From NCBI GenBank assembly GCA_006218065.1, contig VBWE01000002.1, positions 239,045-303,044 of the forward strand: a stretch of 64,000 bases of DNA, in the 5' to 3' direction. Both the position numbers and the translations under genes were made by a program. The stretch comes from Bacteroidota bacterium. GTDB lineage: Bacteria; Bacteroidota; Bacteroidia; Palsa-965. This document shows positions 41,547-50,611 of this stretch, piece by piece (the stretch's first letter is position 1; every line of letters starts with the position of its first letter). The notes below the pieces were generated by a model that worked only from the letters and a program-made list of their open reading frames with translations, was not told the origin of the DNA and did no database searches.

Positions 41547-41710
41547 CGATTTCGGATTGTCGATTGCCGATTGCCACACCTGTTCCTGCACATTGAAACC
41601 AGTTAGCGCCTTCGTGTCTTCGCGATGAAGAAAACCGGAATACAGACTTCACCGCCAAGGTGCGAAGACGCTAACGTTCAATCGGCAATCGCAAATCGAC
41701 AATCGGAAAT
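41547..41710. repeat. Two nested inverted repeats
   Basis: Outer arms: ATTTCGGATTGTCGATTGCC.. (41547-41573) and its complement ..GGCAATCGCAAATCGACAATC (41683-41710), 24 of 27. Inner arms: GTTAGCGCCTTCGTGTCTTC.. (41602-41630) and ..GTGCGAAGACGCTAAC (41647-41675), 23 of 29. The whole space between the TM2 gene and glmS is a folded structure with no gene. Confidence 0.8.
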
Positions 41711-41715
41711 GGTTT

Positions 41716-43554
41716 CTACTCCACCGTAACGGATTTCGCGAGGTTACGCGGCTGATCCACGTTGCATCCGCGCATCACGGCGATATAGTAGGAGAGCAGC
41801 TGCAGCGGGACTACGGAAATCAGCGTAGCGAGTTTTTCATCGGTTTCCGGAACTTCGATCACGTGATCCGCAATTTTCCGAACGATGGTGTCGCCTTCTG
41901 TTACTACGGCGATCACTTTTCCTTTCCGGGCTTTTACTTCCTGGATATTGCTGACCACTTTTTCGTACGAAGCGCCTTTGGTAGCGATAACCACAACGGG
42001 CATTTCTTCGTCGATGAGCGCGATGGGTCCGTGTTTCATTTCCGCCGCAGGATATCCTTCGGCATGGATGTAGGAAATTTCCTTGAGCTTGAGCGCGCCT
42101 TCGAGTGCGACCGGGAAGGTATAGCTTCTGCCGAGGTACAAAAAGTTGCGCGCATCCTTGAAAATGGAAGCGAGGTATTTGATCTGGTCGTTGAGCTTCA
42201 GCACGCGTTCCACTTTTGCGGGAATGGAATCCAGCTCGCTGAGCAGTTCGTGGTAATGCGTTTCGGAAATCATGCCGCGTTTGTGACCGATCGCCAGGGC
42301 CATCAGCGTGAGTACGGTAACCTGCGCGGTAAACGCTTTGGTAGAGGCCACGCCGATCTCCGGCCCGGCATGCGTATATGATCCGGCGTGCGTGGTGCGT
42401 GCGATGGATGAACCGACTACGTTGCACACGCCGATAATGGTAGCGCCTTTGGATTTGGCCAGTTCGATGGCCGCCAGCGTATCCGCCGTTTCTCCCGATT
42501 GCGAAATGGCGATCACTACGTCGCTTTCATAAATAACCGGGTTGCGGTAGCGGAATTCGGAAGCGTATTCCACTTCGACGGGAATGCGCGCGAGGTCTTC
42601 GAAAAGATATTCGCCCACCATGCCCGCATGCCAGGATGTGCCGCAGCCGATGATGATGATGCGGTTTGCGCTGACGAATTTCTGCATGTACTCGCGGATA
42701 CCGCCGAGTTCCACCACGCCTTTATCCACATGCACGCGCCCGCGCATACTGTCGCGGATGGAACGGGGCTGCTCGTAAATCTCCTTGAGCATGAAATGAT
42801 CGAAGCCGCCTTTTTCGATGGCCTCGAGCTGCATCTGGAGTTCGTGTATATACGGCGTGATTTCCTGGTTGCGGATGGTTTTGATCTGCAGTTTTCCTTT
42901 GCGGTTCACTACGGCAATTTCCTCGTCCTCGAGGTACACCACGTTCTTCGTGTATTCCACGATCGGCGTGGCGTCGGAGGCTACGAAAAATTCTTCTTCA
43001 CCGACCCCGAGAACCAGCGGCGAACTTTTTTTGGCCGCGATGAGCAGGTCGGGATCGTTTTTCGAAAGCACCACGATGGCATACGCACCGATCACGTTAT
43101 TGAGCGCAATGCGCACGGCTTCCGGCAGGTCCACGTTTTCGCGCTGCTGGATATCTTCGATCAGGTGTACGAGTACTTCGGTGTCGGTATCGCTTTCAAA
43201 AACATGACCGCGCTTGATCATTTCTTCTTTCAGCGGCGCGTAGTTTTCGATGATGCCGTTGTGAATCAGCACCAGGTTTTTGGATCCCGAATAATGCGGG
43301 TGGGCGTTCACGTCGTTCGGTTCACCGTGCGTGGCCCAGCGGGTATGGCCGATGCCGATGGTCCCGGTTTTGTTTTTGTTTACCGTAAATTTTTCGAGAT
43401 CGGAAACTTTGCCCTTGCATTTGTAAACAACAAGGTCGCTGTTGATGAGCGCTACGCCGGCGCTGTCGTACCCCCTGTATTCGAGGCGGTGCAAGCCTTT
43501 CATCAGTATCGGGTAGGCTTCTTTTTTACCGATATAAGCAACGATTCCACACAT
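41716..43554 (-). CDS. glmS: Glutamine-fructose-6-phosphate aminotransferase (isomerising)
   Basis: 612 aa, usual length. The N-terminal catalytic Cys follows Met (MCGIVAYIGKKEAYPILMKGLHRLEYRGYDSAGVAL) and the glutaminase domain shows GIGHTRWATHGEPNDVNAHPH. Two SIS domains follow (GCGTSWHAGMVGEYLFEDLARIPVEVEYASEFRY, and KEISYIHAEGYPAAEMKHGPIALIDE). It makes glucosamine-6-phosphate, the first committed step to peptidoglycan and LPS. Last of a three-gene operon with DUF4270 and a glycogen synthase domain, a conserved order in Bacteroidota. Confidence 0.97.
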   Translation of the reverse strand: MCGIVAYIGKKEAYPILMKGLHRLEYRGYDSAGVALINSDLVVYKCKGKVSDLEKFTVNKNKTGTIGIGHTRWATHGEPNDVNAHPHYSGSKNLVLIHNGIIENYAPLKEEMIKRGHVFESDTDTEVLVHLIEDIQQRENVDLPEAVRIALNNVIGAYAIVVLSKNDPDLLIAAKKSSPLVLGVGEEEFFVASDATPIVEYTKNVVYLEDEEIAVVNRKGKLQIKTIRNQEITPYIHELQMQLEAIEKGGFDHFMLKEIYEQPRSIRDSMRGRVHVDKGVVELGGIREYMQKFVSANRIIIIGCGTSWHAGMVGEYLFEDLARIPVEVEYASEFRYRNPVIYESDVVIAISQSGETADTLAAIELAKSKGATIIGVCNVVGSSIARTTHAGSYTHAGPEIGVASTKAFTAQVTVLTLMALAIGHKRGMISETHYHELLSELDSIPAKVERVLKLNDQIKYLASIFKDARNFLYLGRSYTFPVALEGALKLKEISYIHAEGYPAAEMKHGPIALIDEEMPVVVIATKGASYEKVVSNIQEVKARKGKVIAVVTEGDTIVRKIADHVIEVPETDEKLATLISVVPLQLLSYYIAVMRGCNVDQPRNLAKSVTVE

Positions 43555-43573
43555 CTTGCAAAGGTATTGACGT

Positions 43574-44956
43574 TCAGTTGATCTTGGTATAAATAATCCG
43601 CAAATACATTTTAAGCGCAGGGGAAGGGCTTGAACCTCCCCCGATAACTGTCCTGCGCGGACTCTGAACGGGGTCGATTTCTTTGAGGAAGAATCCGAAA
43701 TTGGGTTCGCTTTCTTCGATCATGCGCTGCATATGGCGCGGCAGGTTGATCCGGTATTCGGAATTGGTGCTGTTGAACGATCCGCCGAAAGAACCGAGCG
43801 ACGTCAGCATGTCGATGAGCAGCAGGGAATTCCCGGAAGAATCCAGCGCGGTAAGGTAGAGTTTGACATTGGCCGCGTGCAGGTCGTTAATGTAGCCCGG
43901 GTCGGCCTGGATGACCAGCTCGGCTTTGTTTACGGCAATCGGGCCGAGGTCTTTCCATTTGGAAAGGTAAGGCATTTTGATCGCTGTTTTCAGGCCGCAC
44001 ATGCCCTGGATGTATGCAACGCTTTCCCCGTTGACCGTATCCTGTGTCGCCAGGTTGAACGTCGCTGTGCTGTAATCGTGCGTAAAGTAATTGTAATACG
44101 CAGCCGCGCCCGAAGGAACGGTGAACGAAAATTTAAGCGTATCCAGCGTAACGACATTCCGGTAGTACAGCGTGATCTTGGTCAGGCTGTCCGTCATGCT
44201 GAAGTGCATGATAGAGCCTTCGCCCGATGGGTTGGGATCGGGAGCGATGTAAAACCCTTTGCAGAAGTTCAGCCAGTTCGTATTGTTCTGCAGGTTACTT
44301 GTTCCCGACTGGTTGAAAATAATTTGTCCGAACGAAGGATCGAGCGGGATGCGCAGGTGGGCGGGCCGTTCGGAACCGTCCACGTTGAGCCGGGTGTGCG
44401 GGCGCGGGCTGAAGGTTTTTACGGCCAGGGGAGCGGGCGTGTAATGCTGTTTCACCTGGTTCGAGTAGTAGTTGCTGTCCTTGTAGATCGACTCGGTCAT
44501 CTGGTACACGCGCACGGTTTGCTGCGTCGTGGTGTCGCCGTAAAAATCGATCTTGTACGAAAGGCTGAGTACCGTTGAATCGAGTACCAGGTCGCTTTCC
44601 GTGCCGAAATCGATATTCAGCAGGTTGTTCGGGATCATGAACTGCGAGAAAATCCCTGCGGTTGATTTGCCGAAGACCGGGTCGTTTATGGCGCCGAGCA
44701 GGCAAACCGGGGCTTCGTCGCTGCGCGCGGAATCTTCACGAACGGTATAGGTCCGGAGCGTGGTGGTATCCTGGACGCCTACCAGGAGCAGGTCGTTTTC
44801 GGGCTGCACATCAAGGCCGAGATCGGATTCTTTGTTACAGGAAGATGCTGCTAAAGCAAATGCAGCGGCCAGAAAAAATTTCGTCCCGGTTCTTCCGTTT
44901 GCTTTCGGGACCCGGGACAAAATCTGCGAATAGTTGAATCGTGTTTTGAATATCAT
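43574..44956 (-). CDS. DUF4270 family outer-membrane lipoprotein
   Basis: 460 aa. Lipobox ALAASSC then NKESDLGLDVQPENDLLLVG, the usual DUF4270 opening. Mostly beta; ends LPRHMQRMIEESEPNFGFFLKEIDPVQSPRRTVIGGG. Function unknown though it is nearly universal in the phylum and always in this gene order. Located 19 bases before glmS and five after the glycogen synthase gene. Confidence 0.92.
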   Translation of the reverse strand: MIFKTRFNYSQILSRVPKANGRTGTKFFLAAAFALAASSCNKESDLGLDVQPENDLLLVGVQDTTTLRTYTVREDSARSDEAPVCLLGAINDPVFGKSTAGIFSQFMIPNNLLNIDFGTESDLVLDSTVLSLSYKIDFYGDTTTQQTVRVYQMTESIYKDSNYYSNQVKQHYTPAPLAVKTFSPRPHTRLNVDGSERPAHLRIPLDPSFGQIIFNQSGTSNLQNNTNWLNFCKGFYIAPDPNPSGEGSIMHFSMTDSLTKITLYYRNVVTLDTLKFSFTVPSGAAAYYNYFTHDYSTATFNLATQDTVNGESVAYIQGMCGLKTAIKMPYLSKWKDLGPIAVNKAELVIQADPGYINDLHAANVKLYLTALDSSGNSLLLIDMLTSLGSFGGSFNSTNSEYRINLPRHMQRMIEESEPNFGFFLKEIDPVQSPRRTVIGGGSSPSPALKMYLRIIYTKIN

Positions 44957-44961
44957 ACTCC

Positions 44962-45789
44962 TCAGTCGACCAGAAGGGGCTCTTCTTCCAGAACGGCGTC
45001 GTAAAATTCGGAATATGCATCGAGATAATCGTCAGCCCCTTTGAAATCGAGCGATAATTTGCCGGATTTCTTGATGTATTTCTCCACTTCGGCATTCAGT
45101 TTCGGCGCGCCTTTGATCACGGCATCGGAATAGTCGATGGCGAGTTTCGAAAGATTGGCGAAGGTGGGCGTTTTCAGCACGTCCAGGTCTCCTTTTTCAA
45201 TTCCTTCGAAAGCGAGCTTCTTGGCGAAATCCTTATGGAGGGGATTCGGAAAATCGTCGTCATAAGCCGAATAAACCACACGCGTTTCAGCAAAGAGCGG
45301 GTTATCACGGAACGATTTTTTAAGATAAAGGGGCATCAGCGCCGTGAACCAGCCGTGGCAGTGCACGATATCGGGCGCCCAGCCGAGCTTTTTTACGGTT
45401 TCGATTACGCCGCGGCAGAAAAAGATGCTGCGTTCGTCGTTATCGGCAAAATGTTCGCCTTTTTTATCTGTAACAATGAATTTACGCTGGAAATATTCTT
45501 CGTTATCGATGAAATACACCTGCATGCGCGCGGCCTGGATAGAAGCCACTTTGATAATCAGCGGGTGATCGGTATCATCAATGATCAGGTTCATGCCTGA
45601 AAGACGGATAACTTCGTGCAGTTGGTTGCGGCGCTCATTGATGCAGCCGAAACGGGGCATAAATGTTCTGATCTCCTTTCCTCTCTCCTGGATTCCCTGC
45701 GGCAGGTATCTTGCAATACGGCCCATCGGTGTTTCGTCCAGGTAAGGCATAATTTCCTGTGATACGAAGAGGACTTTTGCTTTTTTCAT
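44962..45789 (-). CDS. Glycogen/starch synthase-like protein, N-terminal domain only
   Basis: 275 aa from ATG at 45789. The GT5 N-terminal domain is present: KKAKVLFVSQEIMPYLDETPMGRIARYLPQGIQERGKEIRTFMPRFGCINERR and later DIVHCHGWFTALMPLYLK. The ADP-glucose-binding C-terminal half is absent, so catalysis is doubtful. Bacteroidota often carry this half-length protein upstream of DUF4270 and glmS. Its role is unknown; a carbohydrate-sensing or regulatory role is inferred. Divergent from panC. Confidence 0.85.
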   Translation of the reverse strand: MKKAKVLFVSQEIMPYLDETPMGRIARYLPQGIQERGKEIRTFMPRFGCINERRNQLHEVIRLSGMNLIIDDTDHPLIIKVASIQAARMQVYFIDNEEYFQRKFIVTDKKGEHFADNDERSIFFCRGVIETVKKLGWAPDIVHCHGWFTALMPLYLKKSFRDNPLFAETRVVYSAYDDDFPNPLHKDFAKKLAFEGIEKGDLDVLKTPTFANLSKLAIDYSDAVIKGAPKLNAEVEKYIKKSGKLSLDFKGADDYLDAYSEFYDAVLEEEPLLVD

Positions 45790-45962
45790 ATATATGGGAG
45801 ATGTGTTGGTTTCTTTTCGGAAAAAGGAATACAAAATTAAGCAAAAAATCGGCAGAAATCAAACTTTTAACCATAGTTTTGGCCTGTCCGTCGGAAACCA
45901 GCATGAAGACGATGCACTGGTGATTTGGTTGCCCGGTACTGATTAATCAACTGAAGATCAAC

Positions 45963-46814
45963 GTGCTGAAGATACTCGAAACCAGCGCCGGATTGCGGAA
46001 ACACCTCGATGAGCAGCGTTTGTCCGGAAAAAAGATCGGTTTTGTACCCACCATGGGCGCGCTTCACCAGGGACATGGAGCGCTTGTAACCCGCGCCCGC
46101 AGTGAATGCGACCTGGTTGTTTGCAGCATTTTCGTAAATCCCACCCAGTTCAACGATAAGAAGGACCTGGAACATTATCCCCGCACACCGGATGCAGACC
46201 GGGCTTTGCTTGAATCTGCAGGCTGTGATATCATTTTCAGCCCGTCGGTGGATGAGATGTACCCGCCCGGGGAAAAAGAGACTGTCCCCGCCATGCACTG
46301 GGGCGTGCTCGACCGGGTGATGGAAGCGCATTACCGTCCCGGGCATTTCGGCGGGGTGGTCCGGATCGTCAGCAAACTTTTTCATGCCGTGGGGCCCTGC
46401 AGGACTTATTTCGGGCAAAAAGATTTCCAGCAACTGGCGGTGATCAGGCAAATGGTCCGGGACCTGGCTCTGCCGGTAGAAGTGATCGGTTGTCCCACGG
46501 TGCGTGAAGCTGACGGACTGGCGATGAGTTCGAGGAACATGCGGCTGACTGCGGAAGAGCGGGCGATCGCGCCTTTGCTTTCCAGGGCATTGTTTCTCGC
46601 CCGCGAGCTCTGGCCCGATCATGACGAAGCGGTAATCCGCCGGCGTGTGCTCGATATGCTTGCCGCCGAGCCGCGTTTCCGCCTGGAGTATTTTGAAATA
46701 GCAGACGCCGATACGTTGCTTCCGCTTCCGGCAGGGCATAAAAAAAACGCCGTGGCTTGCATTGCTGCTTACCTCGGCGTTGTAAGGCTGATAGATAACG
46801 TCCTGTTGGCCTGA
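45963..46814 (+). CDS. panC: Pantothenate synthetase
   Basis: 283 aa with a GTG start. The ATP site HIGH-type PTMGALHQGHGALV, the FVNPTQF block, YFGQKDFQQLAVIRQM and CPTVREADGLAMSSRNMRL are all present. It condenses pantoate with beta-alanine using ATP. Divergent from the glycogen synthase-like gene as in many relatives. Confidence 0.97.
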   Translation: MLKILETSAGLRKHLDEQRLSGKKIGFVPTMGALHQGHGALVTRARSECDLVVCSIFVNPTQFNDKKDLEHYPRTPDADRALLESAGCDIIFSPSVDEMYPPGEKETVPAMHWGVLDRVMEAHYRPGHFGGVVRIVSKLFHAVGPCRTYFGQKDFQQLAVIRQMVRDLALPVEVIGCPTVREADGLAMSSRNMRLTAEERAIAPLLSRALFLARELWPDHDEAVIRRRVLDMLAAEPRFRLEYFEIADADTLLPLPAGHKKNAVACIAAYLGVVRLIDNVLLA

Positions 46815-46930
46815 GCTGTCTGAACCAATTTTAACCGAAACATTTGGTTGGCGATCCATCTTCGGTTAACCACTTTTGATGTGGTGCGCCCAGGGCCTAT
46901 GAGCAGTTGGAAGAACGCGGGTCTATCACA

Positions 46931-47104
46931 TCAGCCTTTATCCTGTTTTTTCTTGCTGCCTTTTTTTACCCGGCTTCCCGGGGCGGTTTCTTTCGATAGT
47001 TTGCCGGTCCTGTTTTGTTTTCCCAGGACTTTTTCCCGAAGCATTTTCTCCACATCTTCATCCACCGGCTCAATAAAGAATACAATGGCTACGATCAGTT
47101 TCAT
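46931..47104 (-). CDS. Small basic protein, 57 aa
   Basis: Frame read on the minus strand: MKLIVAIVFFIEPVDEDVEKMLREKVLG then a Lys/Arg/Gly-rich tail ending VKKGSKKKQDKG. A short hydrophobic start, an acidic middle and a basic end. It lies 24 bases after the pentein gene and probably shares its transcript. No family recognised. Could be chance, but the codon pattern and spacing are good. Confidence 0.45.
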   Translation of the reverse strand: MKLIVAIVFFIEPVDEDVEKMLREKVLGKQNRTGKLSKETAPGSRVKKGSKKKQDKG

Positions 47105-47128
47105 CTTATTAATTTTTTGATGGTGTTT

Positions 47129-48280
47129 TTATGCGCCCGTTCGCTGGATTACTTTGGCCATGCAGCGCAGCGATCCCATTTTCCGCGACAGGCCGAAAAA
47201 GCCACCGCTGACAAACCGTACGCTTCCTGCATTCCATTTCAGGATTTTCCATCTCAGCTGTTCCTGGATAGCCGCTATACGCTGTGCGGTTCCGTTTGCC
47301 GTTTTTCCTCCGTTTAAACCGGGCATAAAATCAGGGAGATATAAAATCCGTCCGCCCGGAGTTTGTTCAACCAGGCAATTGTTATAGCATCCGTAATGAT
47401 CCGCCTGCTCATTGAACACGAGTACCGGGAGCCGGAGCACCCTGCATTTCAGGCCGTGATGGTTCCGCGGATTTTCCATCCAGCGCGCGGTGCGGTCGAG
47501 CGCTTCTTTCAGCTGCGCTATTTCCGGGCTGTGATTGCAGAAAACATATTCGTTCCTGATCTCGCCCACAAAAACGAGTTCCGTATTATCGTCCGTTTGC
47601 CCGGCAAGTGACACATACATGTCGATATGGAAAAAAGGCTGGCGGCCGTTCAGCCGGCCGGATGCTTCGGTAGCATTCACCCAGTAAATGCGCATGACGC
47701 CGAATTTGTCACGCAGTTGGTTTTCCAGTTTGATCCTGGCTGCCGATCTTGCTGCGCCTGTGAGTCCCCGGCGATACCAGTTGAGCAGGTCGGCGCCGGC
47801 CATCAGGAAATCGCCGGTTCCGCCGATCAGTATGTTTCCGCCGTTGATCCGCGGCTCATTCATGGGCAGGCATTGCAGGCCGGGAATATGATTCTGCAGT
47901 TCGCGGAAAGCAGCCGGATCAATCCGCCCGGCATTGTAATGCAGGCGAAGCTGGTCCTGCCCGCCGGGCGTTTTACAGGAAAAAGCATGCACAACATCCT
48001 GCGTCCAGCGTGTGATCGAACTACCTGGGGTAAATCGTTCGGTACGCAGGGGAACAAGGTGTACGCGCTTTTTCCCGGTAACGCGGTTTTCTTCCGGGAC
48101 AGCCCGGTCGAACGGCGCGACAACAAAACATTCCACCTCGGGACCGAACGCATGCATCAGTCCGTCGTACTCTTTTTGCAACTGGCAGGGATCGCTATCC
48201 ACTGCGTTGTGAAAAAAGAGCAGCTTCCGGATGCGGCCGCCCGAAGAACAAACAGGATGATATGTTGTCGTTTTTTTCAA
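47129..48280 (-). CDS. Pentein-superfamily guanidino-modifying enzyme
   Basis: 383 aa starting at TTG, seven bases after the preceding stop. Catalytic elements of the pentein fold: RWTQD near residue 90, NGGNIL near 146, FHIDMYV near 219 and Cys in GSLRCMAKVIQR near 373. This is the agmatine deiminase / arginine deiminase / peptidyl-arginine deiminase group, which hydrolyses or transfers guanidine groups. The substrate is unclear: it does not match agmatine deiminase motifs closely, so a protein or modified arginine is possible. Between a Cys-rich protein and a Lys/Arg-rich mini-protein. Confidence 0.78.
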   Translation of the reverse strand: MKKTTTYHPVCSSGGRIRKLLFFHNAVDSDPCQLQKEYDGLMHAFGPEVECFVVAPFDRAVPEENRVTGKKRVHLVPLRTERFTPGSSITRWTQDVVHAFSCKTPGGQDQLRLHYNAGRIDPAAFRELQNHIPGLQCLPMNEPRINGGNILIGGTGDFLMAGADLLNWYRRGLTGAARSAARIKLENQLRDKFGVMRIYWVNATEASGRLNGRQPFFHIDMYVSLAGQTDDNTELVFVGEIRNEYVFCNHSPEIAQLKEALDRTARWMENPRNHHGLKCRVLRLPVLVFNEQADHYGCYNNCLVEQTPGGRILYLPDFMPGLNGGKTANGTAQRIAAIQEQLRWKILKWNAGSVRFVSGGFFGLSRKMGSLRCMAKVIQRTGA

Positions 48281-48286
48281 AACAGG

Positions 48287-48748
48287 TCAGGTAAAGTTTG
48301 CGTATGCATCACAGCATGAGCTGACTTTGCATTCTGATTTGACCACCGAGCAGGATTCGTTTCCGCAGGCGGTAAATACCGACAGGCTGTTGGCGCTTTC
48401 CCATTTGAGGCAAACGTTGGGACAGTTTGTCGTGTCTGTCAGGGGAAAACGGGTCAGCGAAATCTGGTTTGTAGGATCGCCGGTACAAATTATAATTTCA
48501 CCATCGGTGAGCTCGGCATAAGCATCCGAGTTCATGGTGAATGTTGTTTTAAACAGGGAACCTGTTGAGCCGTTATCAACAACAAGTTCATCTGTAGAAG
48601 TGTCAATCCATATTTTCCGCGCGGTATTCAGCGCAAAAACGGCTACAACATCGAGGTCCGAAAGGCGGTAAATGGCCATATATTTATACTGTTTCAGGAA
48701 CACGATCCGGGAATCGGCCATGGCATAACGTGCTGGTAGTGTCGGCAT
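48287..48748 (-). CDS. Cys-rich unknown protein, 153 aa
   Basis: From ATG at 48748; a TTG at 48802 would add 18 residues. An N-terminal beta part (VFLKQYKYMAIYRLSDLDVVAVFAL) and a Cys-rich end: seven of eight Cys in the last 45 residues, TNCPNVC, FTACGNESCSVVKSEC, VSSCCDAYANFT. No signal peptide, so the Cys may bind metal or Fe-S. No family recognised. First gene of a small operon. Confidence 0.6.
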   Translation of the reverse strand: MPTLPARYAMADSRIVFLKQYKYMAIYRLSDLDVVAVFALNTARKIWIDTSTDELVVDNGSTGSLFKTTFTMNSDAYAELTDGEIIICTGDPTNQISLTRFPLTDTTNCPNVCLKWESANSLSVFTACGNESCSVVKSECKVSSCCDAYANFT

Positions 48749-48940
48749 ACTGTTTCGGTTTAGATTAGGTTTTTTTACTCTTTTGTTTCTTCTTAAAACC
48801 AAAGAAAAGAACTCCGCGTCATTATTTTAGACCAACTTTACCGTCATTCGTGGAACTCAAGTGGGTCTCCGTCTAAACGAAATAGCTTGAAAACCAAATT
48901 ATTAGTATGTTTATGACCGCACGAAACAGTGTTTTTATAT

Positions 48941-50446
48941 ATGAAAGCGACTAACGACCTCCATCGGCTGCTTCACAGCCTCTCGCAGGCCGAAAAACGG
49001 TATATAAAAGTTGCTGCATCAAAGCAACTAATTGAAAATGAGAATATTGCACTATTCGATGCCATCCTCAACCAGGAAGAATACGATGAAAAAAAGCTGA
49101 AAGAGCAGCTAAAAGGCAAATCCCTGGTCCGGCATCTTTCTTCGAGCAAAAATTACCTGTATCGTTTCGTGCTGAAAAGTATGCGGATGTTTCATGCCGA
49201 ACGTTCCGTGGACAAGCAGTTGAAAGAATTGCTCATGGACGCCCGGTTCCTTTACGACCGCGGTTTGTATGAGCTCAGCTGGAAAGAACTCGAAAAAGCC
49301 AAAAAACTGGCTTACGAGTATGAAATGTTTCTCGTGATTCTCGAAATTCTGTTCATCGAGCGGCTGCTTGTCGTGGTTGGTCCCAATAAAGACATGAAAG
49401 CCCGGATTGATGCCGTGCACGAGGAAAGGAAAGAGGTGATGCGTAAACTGCATTCTTTTGCAGAGCTGATGAATCTCAGCGATACCGTTTTTGTAAAATC
49501 GCGAAGCAACTACCATTTGCGCGATGAAAAAATACTGGCGGAATTGTACCATGTTGCGAAAAGCGATTTATTCATAAATCCGCCGCAGGAAGATTCTTTC
49601 GAAGTGTATTACCAGTACCTGTTCGCCCGCGGAATCTTTCACATGAACATGGGCGATTTCGAGCAGGCGTACACGTACTATCACAAACAAATCGAGCACT
49701 GGGAAAGCCATCCGCGGTTTATCAGGGACGGCGGCCAGCGGTTCAAGAAAAGCCTGTTCAATTACCTCAACTGCTGCCTTGGCCTTGGCCGGTTTGAAGA
49801 GTTCCCGGTCATCCTGGAAAAAATCCGTTCGATTCCCTGCGTATCTCCCGACGAGGAAGCGGAAGAATTCCAGGGCGCGTATTACATGGAACTGATCTAC
49901 CTGGTGAACTGTGCGCGGCTTGATAAAGCGGAAGAACTGCTTCCGGATATCGAAAGAGGACTGAAAAAATACCGCGGCAAAGTAAGCAAGGCCCGTGAAC
50001 TTGGATTCTGCCACAATATCGCGGTGATGCTGTTCGTGAAAGAGGACTTCAAACAGGCGCTGACCTGGGTGAATAAGATCATCAACGACGTGAAATCCGA
50101 CAGCCGCCTGGACATCCAGCATTTCGCCCGCATCTTCCAGATGATCCTGCATTATGAAATGGACAAACGGGAACTGCTGCATTATGAACTCCGCACAGTT
50201 CCGCGTTACCTCAGGCAGCATAAAAGTTATTTCCCTTTCGAAAAAACGGTGATCCGTCACATCGAGAAATTGCTGGACGACGGTGTTTCGGAGCGGAAAG
50301 AAAATTTCTGCCTGCTGGCGAAAGAACTCGAAAAAATCAAGGAAGATCCGGCGCAGAAAAAATCGCTGGGCATCGAAGAAATCAACATCTGGGTGCAAAG
50401 CAATATCCGCCGCATCCCGATGATCGAATTCCTGAAAGGTGCGTAA
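48941..50446 (+). CDS. Conserved all-helical protein, 501 aa, TPR-like
   Basis: From the ATG at 48941; the frame opens 12 bases before. Helical throughout with TPR-like pairs (for example AYTYYHKQIEHWESHPRFIRDGGQRFKKSLFNYLNCCLGLGRFEEFPVILEKI). No membrane segment. A family known in Bacteroidota without function as far as I recall. Probably an adaptor. A family C repeat follows its stop. Confidence 0.8.
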   Translation: MKATNDLHRLLHSLSQAEKRYIKVAASKQLIENENIALFDAILNQEEYDEKKLKEQLKGKSLVRHLSSSKNYLYRFVLKSMRMFHAERSVDKQLKELLMDARFLYDRGLYELSWKELEKAKKLAYEYEMFLVILEILFIERLLVVVGPNKDMKARIDAVHEERKEVMRKLHSFAELMNLSDTVFVKSRSNYHLRDEKILAELYHVAKSDLFINPPQEDSFEVYYQYLFARGIFHMNMGDFEQAYTYYHKQIEHWESHPRFIRDGGQRFKKSLFNYLNCCLGLGRFEEFPVILEKIRSIPCVSPDEEAEEFQGAYYMELIYLVNCARLDKAEELLPDIERGLKKYRGKVSKARELGFCHNIAVMLFVKEDFKQALTWVNKIINDVKSDSRLDIQHFARIFQMILHYEMDKRELLHYELRTVPRYLRQHKSYFPFEKTVIRHIEKLLDDGVSERKENFCLLAKELEKIKEDPAQKKSLGIEEINIWVQSNIRRIPMIEFLKGA

Positions 50447-50473
50447 GTGCGTATGACCAGCTTAGCTTAATCA

Positions 50474-50516
50474 TACTCTTTGTGATTCTTTGTGTCTTCG
50501 TGGCAAGGAGTGTACA
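50474..50516 (+). repeat. Dispersed intergenic repeat, family C, copy 2
   Basis: TACTCTTTGTGATTCTTTGTG, then TCTTCGTGGCAAGGAGTGTACA, like 26814-26864. Bases 50488-50504 pair with 50521-50537 (13 of 17). Both copies follow a gene end in the same orientation. Confidence 0.7.
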
Positions 50517-50611
50517 AATCGCTACCAAGGCACAAAGTCGCACGAAACAGATCCGACCCGGAGCGCCGCCGGTTTTCCTCCCGGATAAGGATTTAATCGT
50601 TTCTTTGAAAG

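Noticed and set aside
42499-43581. A 360-aa plus-strand frame opposite glmS
   Set aside because: Antisense shadow of a certain housekeeping gene; no recognisable motif.
45867-46859. A 330-aa minus-strand frame opposite panC
   Set aside because: Antisense shadow; panC on the plus strand has all its motifs.
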